A stretch of 64,000 nt of DNA from Warburgia ugandensis. Lineage: Eukaryota > Streptophyta > Magnoliopsida > Canellales > Canellaceae. The notes under the pieces are model-generated. The model did not search any database. It saw only the letters and a list, made by a program, of their open reading frames with translations, and was not told the DNA's origin. Shown here piece after piece: positions 49,600 through 60,693 of this stretch. How positions within the stretch are numbered: the first letter of the stretch is position 1; each line of letters starts with the position of its first letter. The DNA lies in assembly GCA_035236585.1 (NCBI GenBank), contig CP141128.1, positions 38,732,684 through 38,796,683 on the forward strand. Direction: 5' to 3'. The translations under genes and the position numbers were made by a program.

Positions 49600-50740
49600 G
49601 CATGACCACCAGGTGAAGAGTTTGTATAGATTATGAAAATTAAACTCAGTCATGAGGAAAGACCACTTCCTTCTTCCCTTTAATCAAATCCCCATAGCAC
49701 GTGAGGAGGAGGAGACTACCTTCGCCTACTATTGTATGCTTTTTGGACTTCGTAATGCTCCAACTACTTTTCAAAGTCTATGTTGAACATATTTTTTTAT
49801 ATGGTGGAGAGGCTATTAGAAGTGTTTATGGATGACTTTTTAGTGTTTGATTCTTGATTTGATGAATATCTACACCATTTAAAACTTGTCTTTGCTAGGT
49901 GTTAGGAAAGGAGTTTAGTGTTGATTTGGGAAAAATGTCATTTCAAGGTTCAAAATGGCATTATTCTAGGCCATTTCATATCACACAATGGTGTAGAAAT
50001 GGACAAATCCAAAGTGGATTTAATCTCTAATCTTCCCCTCCAAAGACGATGACGGAAATCTACTCATTTTCTAACCATGCTAGCTTCTTTAAACAATTCA
50101 TCAAGGATTAGTAAAATTCCTAAGCTCACATGTAATTTACTTATGAAGGAGGCAACTTTCGACTTTGATGATGATTGTATCAATGCATTTGAGTACCTAA
50201 AGGCCAAATTAACTTTGGCGCCTATTATCCAACCGCCAATTGGAGTGTACCATTTGAAATAATGTGTGATGCTTTAGACTATGCGATCGGGCCTATGTTG
50301 GGCAACACATTGATAAACTTCCCCATGTGATATATTATGCTAGAAAGACATTCAAGGTTTCCCAACTCAATTATTCCATTATAGAAAAAGAGTTATTGCA
50401 ACTAGTTTTTGCCTAGGATAAATTTAGATCTTAGTTGCTACGATCTAAGGGCATTGTCTATTTGGACCGCACAACATTGAAACACCTTCTTTATAAAAAG
50501 GATGCTAAAACCTAAGTTGATTCAATGGATACTATTGATATAGGAGTTTGATTTGGAAATTTGGGATAAAAAATGGTTTCAAAAATGATATAGTAGACCA
50601 CTTGTCCAGGTTAGTTGTGGAGTCTACGAGCGAGAATGTGTCTATAGCAGAAGCATTTCCAAAGACTTTAAGAGAGGATTTTAGAATAGTCCTCAACCTT
50701 TGGATGGTTAACACATGTAAAAAAAATCCACCATCCATTG
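49600..50740 (+). pseudogene. Reverse transcriptase / RNase H remnant of element B
   Basis: Reverse transcriptase traces near 49620-49880 include RKDHFLLPF-like, MLFGLRNAPTTFQS and VFMDDFLVFDS, the last carrying the catalytic DD pair. RNase H traces at 50160-50520 include AFEYLKAKLTLAPIIQPP and YYARKTFKVSQLNYS, ending in FDLEIWDKK near 50550 and HLSRLVVEST near 50600. The match to the family stops shortly after 50640. Broken fossil. Confidence 0.8.
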
Positions 50741-51000
50741 AGGTGGAAGGGGAAAAGCACCTATAAATAGGGGAGCTTGCTCATTTGCAAGGCATTTAAG
50801 AGTTGTAGGCATCTTTAGAGTAATAAAGGTAGAGTTCTCTCCAAGTCCCTTTCAGTTGTTATTCTCCTTAGATATTTTAGTTAGGTTTGCTTAGTTGGTG
50901 TAGAGTGACAAGCCAAGCTAAGTGCCACATGGGAGTCTAAGAAGCTAATCTTGTGACACAAGGCACTGGTCATTATTCTCAAGAATAACTGAATTGTCAG
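50665..51000 (+). promoter_or_regulatory. Probable LTR promoter fragment (TATA box and leader start)
   Basis: A strong plant TATA box, CCTATAAATAGGGG, at 50761 is followed by TTGCAAGGCATTTAAGAG and AGAGTAATAAAGGTAGAG, the layout of the promoter and R region of plant LTRs. It begins where element B loses its family match and has no partner LTR in the window. Which family it belongs to is unknown. Confidence 0.45.
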
Positions 51001-51029
51001 CACATGTTAAATAGAACAGGAGGTCAACT

Positions 51030-51209
51030 ATGCACATAGTGAAACTCCAAGTTCCTAACTATGCTCTTCAGTGGGTACCACACCAATTACAGTGTTTGTA
51101 TGGACAGGTGGATCAATATTATCCAAGAGTAGCCCTCCAATGTGCCAGTACTCTTGTCAAATATGCTCTACTAAACCAAAACCAACTTCATGAGTTTCTT
51201 GATTTTTAA
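51030..51209 (+). CDS. Short open frame, 59 codons, unknown; possible exon remnant
   Basis: An open frame starts MHIVKLQVPNYALQWVPH and continues through QLQCLYGQVDQYYPRVA and STLVKYALLNQNQLHEFLDF to a TAA at 51209. The composition (Leu, Gln, Val, Tyr, few Lys or Ile runs) is more protein-like than nearby frames, and base composition is less AT-rich than its flanks. No family is recognised. A GTGAGT-type donor lies a little further on (near 51236), beyond the stop. It could be a captured or leftover host exon, or chance. Confidence 0.2.
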   Translation: MHIVKLQVPNYALQWVPHQLQCLYGQVDQYYPRVALQCASTLVKYALLNQNQLHEFLDF

Positions 51210-51239
51210 CAACTCAGGTTTTCCAGAACCAACTAAGTG

Positions 51240-52211
51240 AGTCATTTTATTTTCAAAACCCTTAGTTCTTTTGCCTCATTTTCAATGTGATGATTACATA
51301 CAATCATCGCAATTAAATTTCTTGTGAGTTTAATTACAACATCATAGAAGATCATATTTTTAACAATCTTCACAATCAGATGTGATGATAAACAACCATA
51401 TAATAGAAGTAATATCACAAACATAGCTTCTTGGTTCAATTAAAGTAAAAGGCATAAGCATATATTTCATTTCTCGACTATTAGCAATCACTTGTATATA
51501 TAATAACTGAGAAAGCATTTCTCAAAAAAGTAAGCATCCATGCTCATCAAATAATAATTTCCATAACTTTGCATAAGATAACAATTCACCATATCATATA
51601 GCCATCCCACTCTTAGGGTATAAACCCTATAGTGTCAAGACACATGAGCAAAATACATAGGGTGGCTGCCATAGCAATACTATAAAAGAGACATGCTTAT
51701 TATACTAATTCAAAATTCATATAATTCATAAGCAAAGTACTGATAGAAAACAAAACATTCATAAGCTCAAGGTTTTGTTTGATGTAAACACATTAACTAA
51801 CCAATTACTTAGTTGAACCATATCATCAAGTGTTCTCACCTTTCATGAATTTTTTTGTTAAATGTGTACAAATGTATCATCTCTTTTTTTTATATGTCTT
51901 TTTCCATAGGTCATAACCATATTCTATACATACATCACATATGTGTTATGTTTTCTTTGATGTCATACATAGTTTACACTTTTACTTCCTTAATTGTAGC
52001 ATAGTGTCAAGTATATATGTTTGGGCTTAAATAAAATGTTACTAAGCTTTAATACACAGATTTAGCAATATTTCTTATTTTTAATATCCAAAGCCATATC
52101 ATATCTAGAATAATATGCTCCTAGAAGAATCTATAGACTTATGTACTTAGGCACAGTTCAATACTATGTGTACTTAATACCAATTATATTTCTAATTGTC
52201 ATACATCTAAG
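51240..52211. other. Unassigned AT-rich sequence
   Basis: No gene, repeat end or transposon motif seen. It is the left flank into which the element at 52217-55419 inserted; its continuation is at 55425 onward. Confidence 0.5.
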
Positions 52212-52244
52212 CAGTCGTGACGACCTGGGTTTTAGAATGCAAAA

Positions 52245-52529
52245 TTATTCAATGTCAAAGATCCATTTTTCTACTGTTGTGGACTCATCTTCTCCTGAGA
52301 ATGATGGGGCCATTTTCTGGAAACACTCAAGTTGGGCCTCTGTCCTATCAACAATTCTTTCTGGAGAAGAGGCTCTTGCCTCGGGTACTTGTGGTTGGTT
52401 CTGCATGAACTGTGCCATATGTTGCATGAATAGCTAAAAGGCTTCAGTCATTCCATTACTAGATCTAGCGAAGTCAGCTGGAGGGTTATCAGGTCTTGGG
52501 GCTACACCTCCTCTTCTCCTTGGACGCAT
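52245..52529 (-). pseudogene. gag start remnant of the GCAGT-flanked element
   Basis: The - strand reading begins MRPRRRGGVAPRPDNPPADF (start at 52529). It continues to MQHMAQFMQNQPQVPEARAS, and then ECFQKMAPSFSGEDESTTVE and KWIFDIE. The last block is the typical beginning of the Ty3/Gypsy gag domain (F-x-K-x-x-P-x-F-x-G ... W). The remainder of gag and all of pol are absent. Fossil. Confidence 0.8.
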
Positions 52530-52672
52530 CTGTTTTTACAAGACCAGTACCTACCTTTTTAGGGGACTTTATCATGCCATCCTAACGGTTTTATCTATTG
52601 ATGTAACTTGATTATAAGTCTCCATTTCATAACTGAGCTGTGAATAACATGAACTTAGGCTCTGACACCAAC

Positions 52673-55419
52673 TGTGACGACTTGGGTTTTAGAATGAAAT
52701 TTTATAAAAACACAGCCAGATCAATCTCTATTTTTAAAACACTTTGTGCAAAAGAATGTAAGGAAAATTTTTCTTTTCTAGAAATCGTTGTATAAAGAGC
52801 CTGAGTGTCATAATGAACTCTCAATGCATAGTGCCATGGCAATTTACAGACCAAATCGAAACAAATATTACTCCTAGGATTGTTAGTCACAGCCACATCT
52901 ATAAATAAATACTTACAACCAAAATTACAACAGGTACCAAAAGAATCACTAATTAAGTATTACCTTTTCCTACTCGACTGTGGGTCTAACGCCTCCTGAT
53001 ACTCCTATTTGTACGTTGTTTGATCTGAAAAATAATGGATTGGGTTGAGTATTTATCATACTCAGTAGGAAACCTGACACTACCCTTTTTGAAAACACAG
53101 CAATGCATCATACAAAGTTCAAAGGGTTTGCATGTACAACATCGGGATGCTTAATTTGAAATAAGTGCACATTTGTATGAGAAAAAATATAAGCAATGCC
53201 ATCTATTGAAATTCTTTATTAAACGTCAGTATGCAATGCTAGCAGTATATCACATTTCAGAAAGCCAAAATCAATATAAATCAATATATCCATGTCATGA
53301 GATCTACACAATATGGAAAATCAATGAGTCATAAATAATGATCAGGAAATACTTAAAATAGTCTTCATGTGAGTCAAACAATAGCATCATGCACAGGGTC
53401 TCAAGTCAACTGGTCACGAGTACTCATTTATGACCATTTCAATGCTATGTGCATATCAATATCACTGAAATCATAGGGTCACTATGCTCATGACCAGAAT
53501 CCCTCTAGATCGCGTGTCTCTGGTATCTAGAGACCAGTCCACCATAGCCTCCACGATGACAATAGATATGTCCCCGAAAGGGTGCCGTGAACACCTCCAA
53601 TGGTCGTCCCTATTTACCACCGCAGTAAAGGAAAGGACAATGCCGTTTTTGGCAGCAATACCATCCACCTTTTTTGGTGGTCAAGGCCTAGAGGCCAAAC
53701 CTATACCCCTCAGCATAGTGCCCACTAGACTCAATAGCCCAAAAACATACATAGATGATCCAAATCTCAATCAACATAAGTCATGCAATTTATGCATTTG
53801 TTTTCAAAGTATGCGAGTATTGCATAAAATCTACTCATGCTAGTACATTATGCAATGTCATGAATCCGTAACTCGTACAAAAACATTATTTCCCAACAGC
53901 ATTCGTAATTCAATGCAAGATTTGTCAAATACATAAATCATGAAAGCAAGTCTTGCATACTTGTATAAGAACAACATGGTTTAAAACACATACTAGATAC
54001 AGTAATAAAAGCAGGTAACTCAATTAGAGTTTGGGATGCATTTTGAAAACATAGTATCAGACTACCTACCTCGAGCATCGTTTCTGAGCTCGTGCCGTCT
54101 ATAATTCGAGTCAATACCTTGGTCAAGTCCTGAATGACCTCCAAACATAAGATCCAAACGTTGTTTCTAGGTTTTACAGGGCAAAGGTTAGATATATATG
54201 TTTTGTCGGCTTCTAGGGGCCACTTTATGACATTCTTGGGTTGATCTAATCCCTTGATCCTAAATTTTTAGTGTATCATTAGGTCCACATTGAAATTACG
54301 GACACAATAGTTCTTTCGAACTATTAATCAGAGTCTTATAGCTCCTGTAATTGTCTTTTTAGTGTTGCAAGATCACAGACGAACCAGGATCGTCCCTATA
54401 GGCCCGCGCGTCATGGTTCCTGGGACGCCCATGCATCCCGGTTGAGCCACGAACATGGTTGCACGCAGGCGCATGCCTGAGCGACGAGCTATAGTGCGTG
54501 TCCCAGGAGATGTCCTGCAGACGCATCCCCAATGCGGGCGGGATGCGTCTTGGCTCCCAGGACGCCCCGTGCGGCCTGGTTGAGCTGGGTTTTCACCCGC
54601 ATGCGACGCGCACATGAGGACCGTCTCTAGGAGCGCCTTCCGGGTACGCGTCATGCCTGTGCGTCTCCGGGACTATCTGGTTTGACCGGTCGGGAGACCC
54701 ATCATGCTTGGGGTTTTTCCCTGGTGATTTTTAGCCAGAAAACACCCAGATATGACGTGGATCTAGGAGGGAAAGAAGGGGGAAAACAAGGAAAATGTGG
54801 GAACTCACCTGGTAGCCCATAATGGCGTCTCTTCCAGTGGGTGCGGCGCCCTTCCTACGCTAAACCCTAGCCTGCCAAATGTTTTTGGGTGAGAATATCC
54901 AGAGAAAATGAGAAGGGGAGGGGAGAATTAGGATTTATAGCCATGCTAAGGCGGTGCTCGCCTTATGGCGGTGCCACTATTTCTTTTGGCACTGCCTTAC
55001 AGAGGCAATGCTGGAAGTTCTGGAAAAATCAAGAAAGATGGCTAATGGAGGAAGAAGACGGGGGTGTTGTTATCAAAACGGCCCCTGCATTTTTCATCTT
55101 TTTCGTTGTTAGGTACAATTTACAAAAATGCCCTCAATCTTCAAACGCTTATAACGTCTTCATACGAGCTCTGTTTTTGGCGTTCTTTGAGGCGTTGGAT
55201 TCCATTTTGAGTGTAGAATCTAGTGGCACTAATTTTCTTCACAAATTCCTAAGTTTCCTATTTTAATTAAGATAAAAAATCCAACCACCTATTAAGACCA
55301 TTAGACATATTATAAACATATATTCATTCCCAAAATAGACAAGTTATAATATCGTTGGCAAATAGCAACATCATGGTTGTTCTTTATACAAAATGTCTTC
55401 AAAAATTTGGGTCCTTACA
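52673..55419 (-). repeat. 5' LTR of the GCAGT-flanked element
   Basis: The primer site is adjacent at its inner edge and the target duplication at its outer edge. It contains a GC-rich island at 54380-54680 with an internal duplication. An open frame of 93 codons on the - strand and one of 125 codons on the + strand (54889-55266) fall inside it and are not supported as genes. Confidence 0.85.
54380..54690. repeat. GC-rich, CpG-dense island with tandem partial duplication in the LTR
   Basis: Two units of about 137 bases begin GGTTCCTGGGACGCCC at 54415 and GGCTCCCAGGACGCCC at 54552. Each continues to a GGTTGAGC block (54440 and 54579). CpG is very dense, unlike the AT-rich surroundings. Confidence 0.7.
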
Positions 55420-55424
55420 GCAGT

Positions 55425-57450
55425 GTATGGTGATTCAGAGTTAATAGTATTTTGCATGTACACATGTCATTCTTTCGTATTGATCTAACAATACATGAAT
55501 AATGTGACTGCCATACACTATGTTTCACTAGTATAGTGTGGCTGCTCATTTATTATAGCACATACTAGTTGGTTACTTTATTCTTATCAAACTACTGATA
55601 GAATCAAGTATAGGAAATAAGAAAGAGTGTACAATTTTTAAGGACCCTTGGCTTCGATACTGTCATAACCTAAGCCACAACTTATAAAAAAGTTTGCAAA
55701 TGAGTTGCATGTCTTAAGGATTTCATAGCAAATATCTAGTGGAAAAGTGTAAGTAATTACGTACCTTTCTCCTAATGCAATTTATTTTTATTTTCCTAAC
55801 CATTCTTTTATTATGCTTTATCATATCAAATCCTTTATTCAATTTCTAATGATTAAAATTTTAAGAAATCAAAACACAATTTAAAATTTTTCGCTGAAGC
55901 TACTTCAGTTCTAGGGTATAATATGTGTGGAATGAGTCCAATTTCTTATTACATTAACCATACCTTTCTATTTTAAGCTACTTTAATTTTCAGCAATCAT
56001 ATCTTTTAAATTAGAATCTTAGAGTTGATAACTATGCAAGTTATTAGCTAAATCCCCAAGTAAGCTATAGGTGTCCAACCTTATTCTTGCAAGAATCTAT
56101 TTCAACTATCAATTAGTTTATTAGAACATAAATGGACAATATATATACTTGCTTCCATAATATCCAGATTTTTATAATATCACTCTAATGAGTGCTAATC
56201 TAATTAATTCAAGAATGAATTGGAAGATTTTTAGCTAAGAACTTATTTATATATGTATATATATAAGTGTGCTGAAATTTTCCATAGTAATCCAGAAAAT
56301 TTCCAGCATGGACATACCTTTTCTAATTCTAGGAATTTTTATTATTTTTATTTTATTTACATGTCCTATCATACTTGTAAGTTGTTAATATTAATAAAAA
56401 TGACTTGTATGTTTACAAGAGTAGTGTTAGAATAGATTCAATAAAGTTTCTATTCTTAATACATATGGAGTATAGACTTTCTTACAAAATTTCCAGCAAT
56501 AGTACTCTGATTCCAATCATATAAAAGAAAGGACTAATTAATAAAATCTCCTCCAAGGAGTGAACCATACCTCTATATAATAAACATATAAAATGTAGGA
56601 TGCATATATAACTTTCTTTTAACAAACTTATTCATGCATTTACAACCAAGAAAGATGAACATAGGATTGTGCAAGAAAGATGAACATAGGATTGCATAAA
56701 ATTTTTAGCATGTGTGATTATGCGTCCAATGTCAATCAATTGAATTACAATACCTAGTTGACTAAATTTCTTGAAATGGTTGTAAAATCTTTCATTCTCA
56801 TAGAAATATAGATCTAAAGGTTGAATGACCAAAATTCCAGAAATGATTCATCTTGCTATCATATACGAAACATATGGAATTTGGGACTGCATGTCCAAAA
56901 TTCCATCAATAGTACATTTTCGTATTGTATACAAAATGTATGGAATTTTTTTTTGGACTATTAGTCAAAATTATATGATGGTAACACTTCTTACTTATTA
57001 GGTACAAAACTTCTAGCAACGATTATATGTGTAAAGCAATTAGATTTGAGAACTAGTTAAAAGAAGTTTCAAATGAAATCTATAACATACATCTACAAGT
57101 ATAAGACTTATAGACTAGAATGTCATATAAGCAAAGATCACAAGACCAAGATTTAAGCACGAAGAAAACATGTTTCCGTAATCTCTTATACCGATAAGTA
57201 ATCCATGAATTTACATGTATAATCCAGAACATAGGCATGTACTTCTTTTTCAAGCATGGAATCTAAAGCACAACAAATAACAATCAAATGATTTGTAGAT
57301 ATCAATCATTCCAAAAACCATCAATTAAACATTCAAAGTTGTCCTTAAGACCACTAAGGCAACTTGCCTTTGTGTGATAAGATGTACAAAGATATATTTA
57401 TATAGACGAAAAACTTGTCATCATAATGATGTCAAAATAAATGACAAGAA
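55425..57450. other. Unassigned AT-rich sequence
   Basis: No gene or transposon motif recognised. A 25-base direct repeat, AAGAAAGATGAACATAGGAT plus flank, occurs twice at about 56648 and 56674. Short blocks around AAATTTCCAGCA or AAAATTCCA recur near 56295, 56488, 56830 and 56907. Right flank of the GCAGT insertion. Confidence 0.5.
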
Positions 57451-57452
57451 CC

Positions 57453-57982
57453 TTAAAAGGATAGTCTTGAAGGATCATTGACAAATGGAACTATGTAATT
57501 GTGAACATGATAATTCTTCCAATTTATCCATTGCTCTCCAACACTTTGCAAAGCACACATCTTCTTGTGCTCAAGTACCTCAAAGAAAGTCTACAAGTAC
57601 AAAGCACGTTACCATATTTGAAAATAAAAAGACAGGTATGTTATAAATTATATAATACATAATATTTTTACATATCTTCATCATCTCCCATATTGAATCT
57701 TTTATTGTTGGTGGCACACATCTCCAATCATCAAATGTAATAGGCACCATGTTACTTAATGTAGAGCAAAGAAAACTGCTATAAGATGCTACACTCTCAC
57801 CTCTCTTGCCCCTTACTAATGTATTTGGTAGTTTATTTAACTCTCTATGATTACCTCTTCATAACCTTTTCCATCATTGTTCTCCCTCTATCCTTTCTCT
57901 TTTCAGTGCTGTTGAGGTTGACCTCTTGTTCATGCTCTTGATCTTGTTCATATTCTTCATTTTGATATCGTATAGGTTCCAT
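57453..57982 (-). pseudogene. TNPA-type fragment of a second CACTA element
   Basis: Same gene as at 8668-9315. Start MEPIRYQNEEYEQDQEHEQE at 57982, then a basic MMEKVMKR block, YISKGQERCESVASYSSF, NMVPITFDDWRCVPP and IWEMMK; first exon 57676-57982. The second exon (57453-57590) reads FFEVLEHKKMCALQSVGEQW then INWKNYHVHNYIVPFVND, longer in frame than in the first copy. The intron lies at the same position and phase, but the donor is ATATGT where the first copy has GTATGT. The first exon holds at least one stop. No CACTA termini or subterminal palindromes were found nearby, so this is an isolated fragment. The second exon continues the conserved plant transposase domain. Confidence 0.75.
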
Positions 57983-57989
57983 CTTTATT

Positions 57990-58895
57990 GCAAACAACAA
58001 CATAATGATAATAAAAAAAGTAAATTAAATAGTTTATTAAAAAAATAAAAGTAGAACCAAACATAAGAAACTTGATTTTTTTAGTACAAAGGTGGCATTA
58101 GCCAATGAATTTATAGTGGTATTTAATAGGAAATAGTGATATAGACATCGACTATTCACTTTTATTTTCTAATCTAATAGAAATCGAGTTTACATATTTA
58201 AGGGAATTACCTATGTATATAGTTATGTAAACATTTTATGGATATAATGCATAAGCATGCAACAAAAGGAAAAACTAGGGACCATACCTCTTCTACACAA
58301 ATGAATCAAAATCAAGTGCCAGATGATTGTTGAGAAGGATGTGTTCCAATATCCTAAAACCTTAAATTAAAATAAAGAACATGATTAAAGTAACCCAAGG
58401 CCTCTATAAATATCTTAATCCTTTGAGGATTTAGTTAAGACCACCTAAAAGAAGATATCATTGCTCAATGTAAACAGAGAGGTATAAGGCATTATTAACA
58501 TACTCCTTTCCAATTCAAGATGGAAATTCCATTCAACAAGGAAATTTCATGAATTTAACTTCTTAGATTTAGGACTTTCCTAAATTAGTTGAGAATCTAA
58601 CTTCTATGATCAGTTGAGGACTACATACATGTTAGTATTTAGATAGAGGATGCATCATCAATTTAGTTTTTACGCATAGTCATTCCATGCACATCCACCA
58701 TTGCACGCATCCGCCATCCTCCTATCTTTATCACACTCATGCTTAGTTGCACATGCACTCTATCCCATAGCATCACACATTCGTATCTTACTCATCTCTC
58801 AATTTCCCATCCCTTCACTTGCATCTACTCACCCTCCTTTTGTCTTTCTATAGCAATTAAGAAAACTTTCTAATTCCAATAAGGATATGAATCAG
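57990..58895. other. Unassigned sequence
   Basis: No gene seen. 58660-58860 is C-rich on the plus strand, with repeated CATCC/CATC steps (for example CGCATCCGCCATCCTCC) and no coding support. Confidence 0.45.
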
Positions 58896-58899
58896 TATG

Positions 58900-59277
58900 T
58901 TAAATCTCCAACACCTACCATTACAAGAATCATAGATCACAAATAACAAAGCTAAAACAACATAATCAAATACTTTACAATAATCATTTTATACATTCTC
59001 TATGCGATAAATCAAGATATTAACATATCTTCACCTTAACTCCCCCTACACCTACAATTACAAGAATCACAGAAACAACATAACTGAGCTAAAACAATAT
59101 AACAAAAAAAAAAAAAAAACAATCATTTAATACATTCTCTATGAGATAAATTAAGATATCAACATATCTTCATCCTAGATCCCCTACCATTATAAGAATC
59201 ACATAAACAGATAACAAATCTAAAACATCATAACAAATGAAAAGAAGTATTTCAAACATTCTTTGTGAGATTGATCA
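58900..59277. repeat. Tandem repeat, about 130-bp unit, about three copies
   Basis: Units begin near 58900, 59036 and 59171. They share CCTACAATTACAAGAATCAC-like, ACAAAGCTAAAACA-like, CATTCTCTATG, GATAAAT, AAGATAT and AACATATCTTCA blocks. The second has an A-run at 59103-59119. The third is cut at 59277 by LTR C2. Confidence 0.75.
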
Positions 59278-60693
59278 TGTAACAACCCAAGTTTTCGTAA
59301 CACATATTGTAATACATTTTTCAAAGGTAGGGCGACCTTAGTAGTAAAAAAAATTTCGCGGAACAAAGCAGCGAAAATTATTTTCTTTAAAACTTGTTTT
59401 GAAAAACCTAAGTCATCACTTCATACATAATATCAATAGAATTTTGTACAAGATAAAATTACATTGAAGGAATATACTTTTATTAAATTCCAGAATCCAT
59501 CTAATGGTTCACAATACAGCCTAGGTATTAGTACAATACTTGTCCAAATTACATAATCCAAATTTCAAACCTCACCATACATTAAAAAATCTCAATATAG
59601 TACAATGCTGTAAAATAAAAATAAAAATACATGTCTTCAAGGGATATACCCTAATTAATTATTCTTCCAACCTTCTTAAGTCGTGAGCTCTTAATTCTCC
59701 TTCTTTGTTTTTGAGATATTGTAAACATTGAAACATTTACAATATCTCAACAAGCTATGCTTGGTAGGGGATTTAAGAACCATAATCATTTGATAGTATA
59801 ATCCTAATACTTCATAATCCCATAGTTCATAACATACTCATGAATCAATCTCTTTACTTTGTCATATATGTACATCCTTACACATTCATACAGTATACTA
59901 TGTATAGATATATACATACAGTCAAAACCATGAAAAATAGTTAATGTCTCAAAACATAATCATATCTAGCTTATATTGAGTTGATAAATCATCCAGACTA
60001 TGCTGGAAATACACCCTCATTTGGGTAGTATAGGTAATCCACGATTACCTAGCATCTCATCATGCCATATCATAAAGCATTTCACTATGCCATGCATCAC
60101 AATGCAAAAATACCCAAAGGACTACTATGCTGCAGTCTAATCATTCATACTCCATGGATACCAAGTGTGGAATATCATCTACATCATGTCTTTATGGGTA
60201 GACAAATCGTCAGAGTGGTGGCCTTCCTATATTGCCCCACCCAACATTTTGCCTCTCTTTGGGAATAGTATCATCATATATATCACATTTTAGAGAGCGG
60301 GTGGCCAAACCCTACTACTCTCCTAGCATAGCATCCCCAAGCCTATGCCTATTTAAAACAAAACCACAAGCCTCCATGCTTGTATGTAAAGCAATCTTTT
60401 TACTTATCAGACGTCTTGTCTGTTTATATAATCATGCTTGTATTTTGGTATTCTTATATTAAGGATAGGATTTCACTTCAAACTTAGGGGTCATCATTTA
60501 TAATGAATGATACCCATGTTCATACAAGTTTAGGGATCACCATTCTATATGAATGTTTCCCATGTATTTATTTTATACTTATCAGACAATCTGTCTGTTT
60601 ATCTAGGGTTGGAATACCTTCTAGTTCCTTATTCACTTATCATTTTCCTCATTTCTAACTTAACCATTTCATATGTGTTTTGGTTGGATCATA
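59278..60693 (-). mobile_element. LTR C2, fragment (same family as C1)
   Basis: Plus reading begins TGTAACAACCCAAGTTTT at 59278 and aligns with C1 from 36257: GTAATACATTTTTCAAAGG, CTTAGTAGTAAAAAAAATTT, ATTGAAGGAATAT and the AAGCATTTCACTGTGCC-like block at 60070. No primer site lies left of it, so this is an outer LTR end; GATCA at 59273-59277 would be its target duplication. It stops at 60693, where LTR D is inserted. Fossil. Confidence 0.75.

Larger units (their letters stand above)
44090..50665 (+). mobile_element. Athila-like LTR retroelement B: 5' LTR, leader and gag-pol remnants
   Basis: After the LTR and primer site there is a leader at 45590-46790. Part of it (46200-46640) matches the A1 leader at 1960-2420. 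A gag remnant (46803-47420), a protease remnant (about 48590-48800) and reverse transcriptase with RNase H (about 49610-50640) follow. Sequence after RNase H is unrelated: integrase and 3' LTR are not found before the next element fragment. Order and motifs are those of the Athila branch of Ty3/Gypsy. The coding part is broken in many places, which suggests an old insertion. Confidence 0.8.
52217..55419 (-). mobile_element. Ty3/Gypsy retroelement (Del/Tekay-like?), shortened, with GCAGT target duplication
   Basis: Perfect 5-bp target duplications GCAGT flank it (52212-52216 and 55420-55424). Parts on the - strand, right to left: 5' LTR 52673-55419 (2747 bases, starting TGTAAGGACCC), tRNA-Met-type primer site 52657-52671 (TTGGTGTCAGAGCC), start of gag 52245-52529, and a small piece of the 3' LTR end at 52217-52245 (reading GTGACGACCTGGGTTTT in plus, as at 52675). 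It therefore looks like an internally shortened copy that still has both outer ends. The crisp duplications and CpG-rich LTR suggest it is relatively recent. Broken. Confidence 0.85.

Noticed and set aside
53484-53843. 119-codon frame on the + strand
   Set aside because: Inside the LTR of the GCAGT-flanked element and opposite to its direction; no recognised domain.
54373-54654. 93-codon Arg/Gly/Pro-rich frame on the - strand
   Set aside because: Caused by the GC-rich island with few AT-rich stops; its repeats reflect the DNA duplication.
54889-55266. 125-codon frame on the + strand near an LTR start
   Set aside because: It runs opposite to the LTR's transcription direction and matches no known family.
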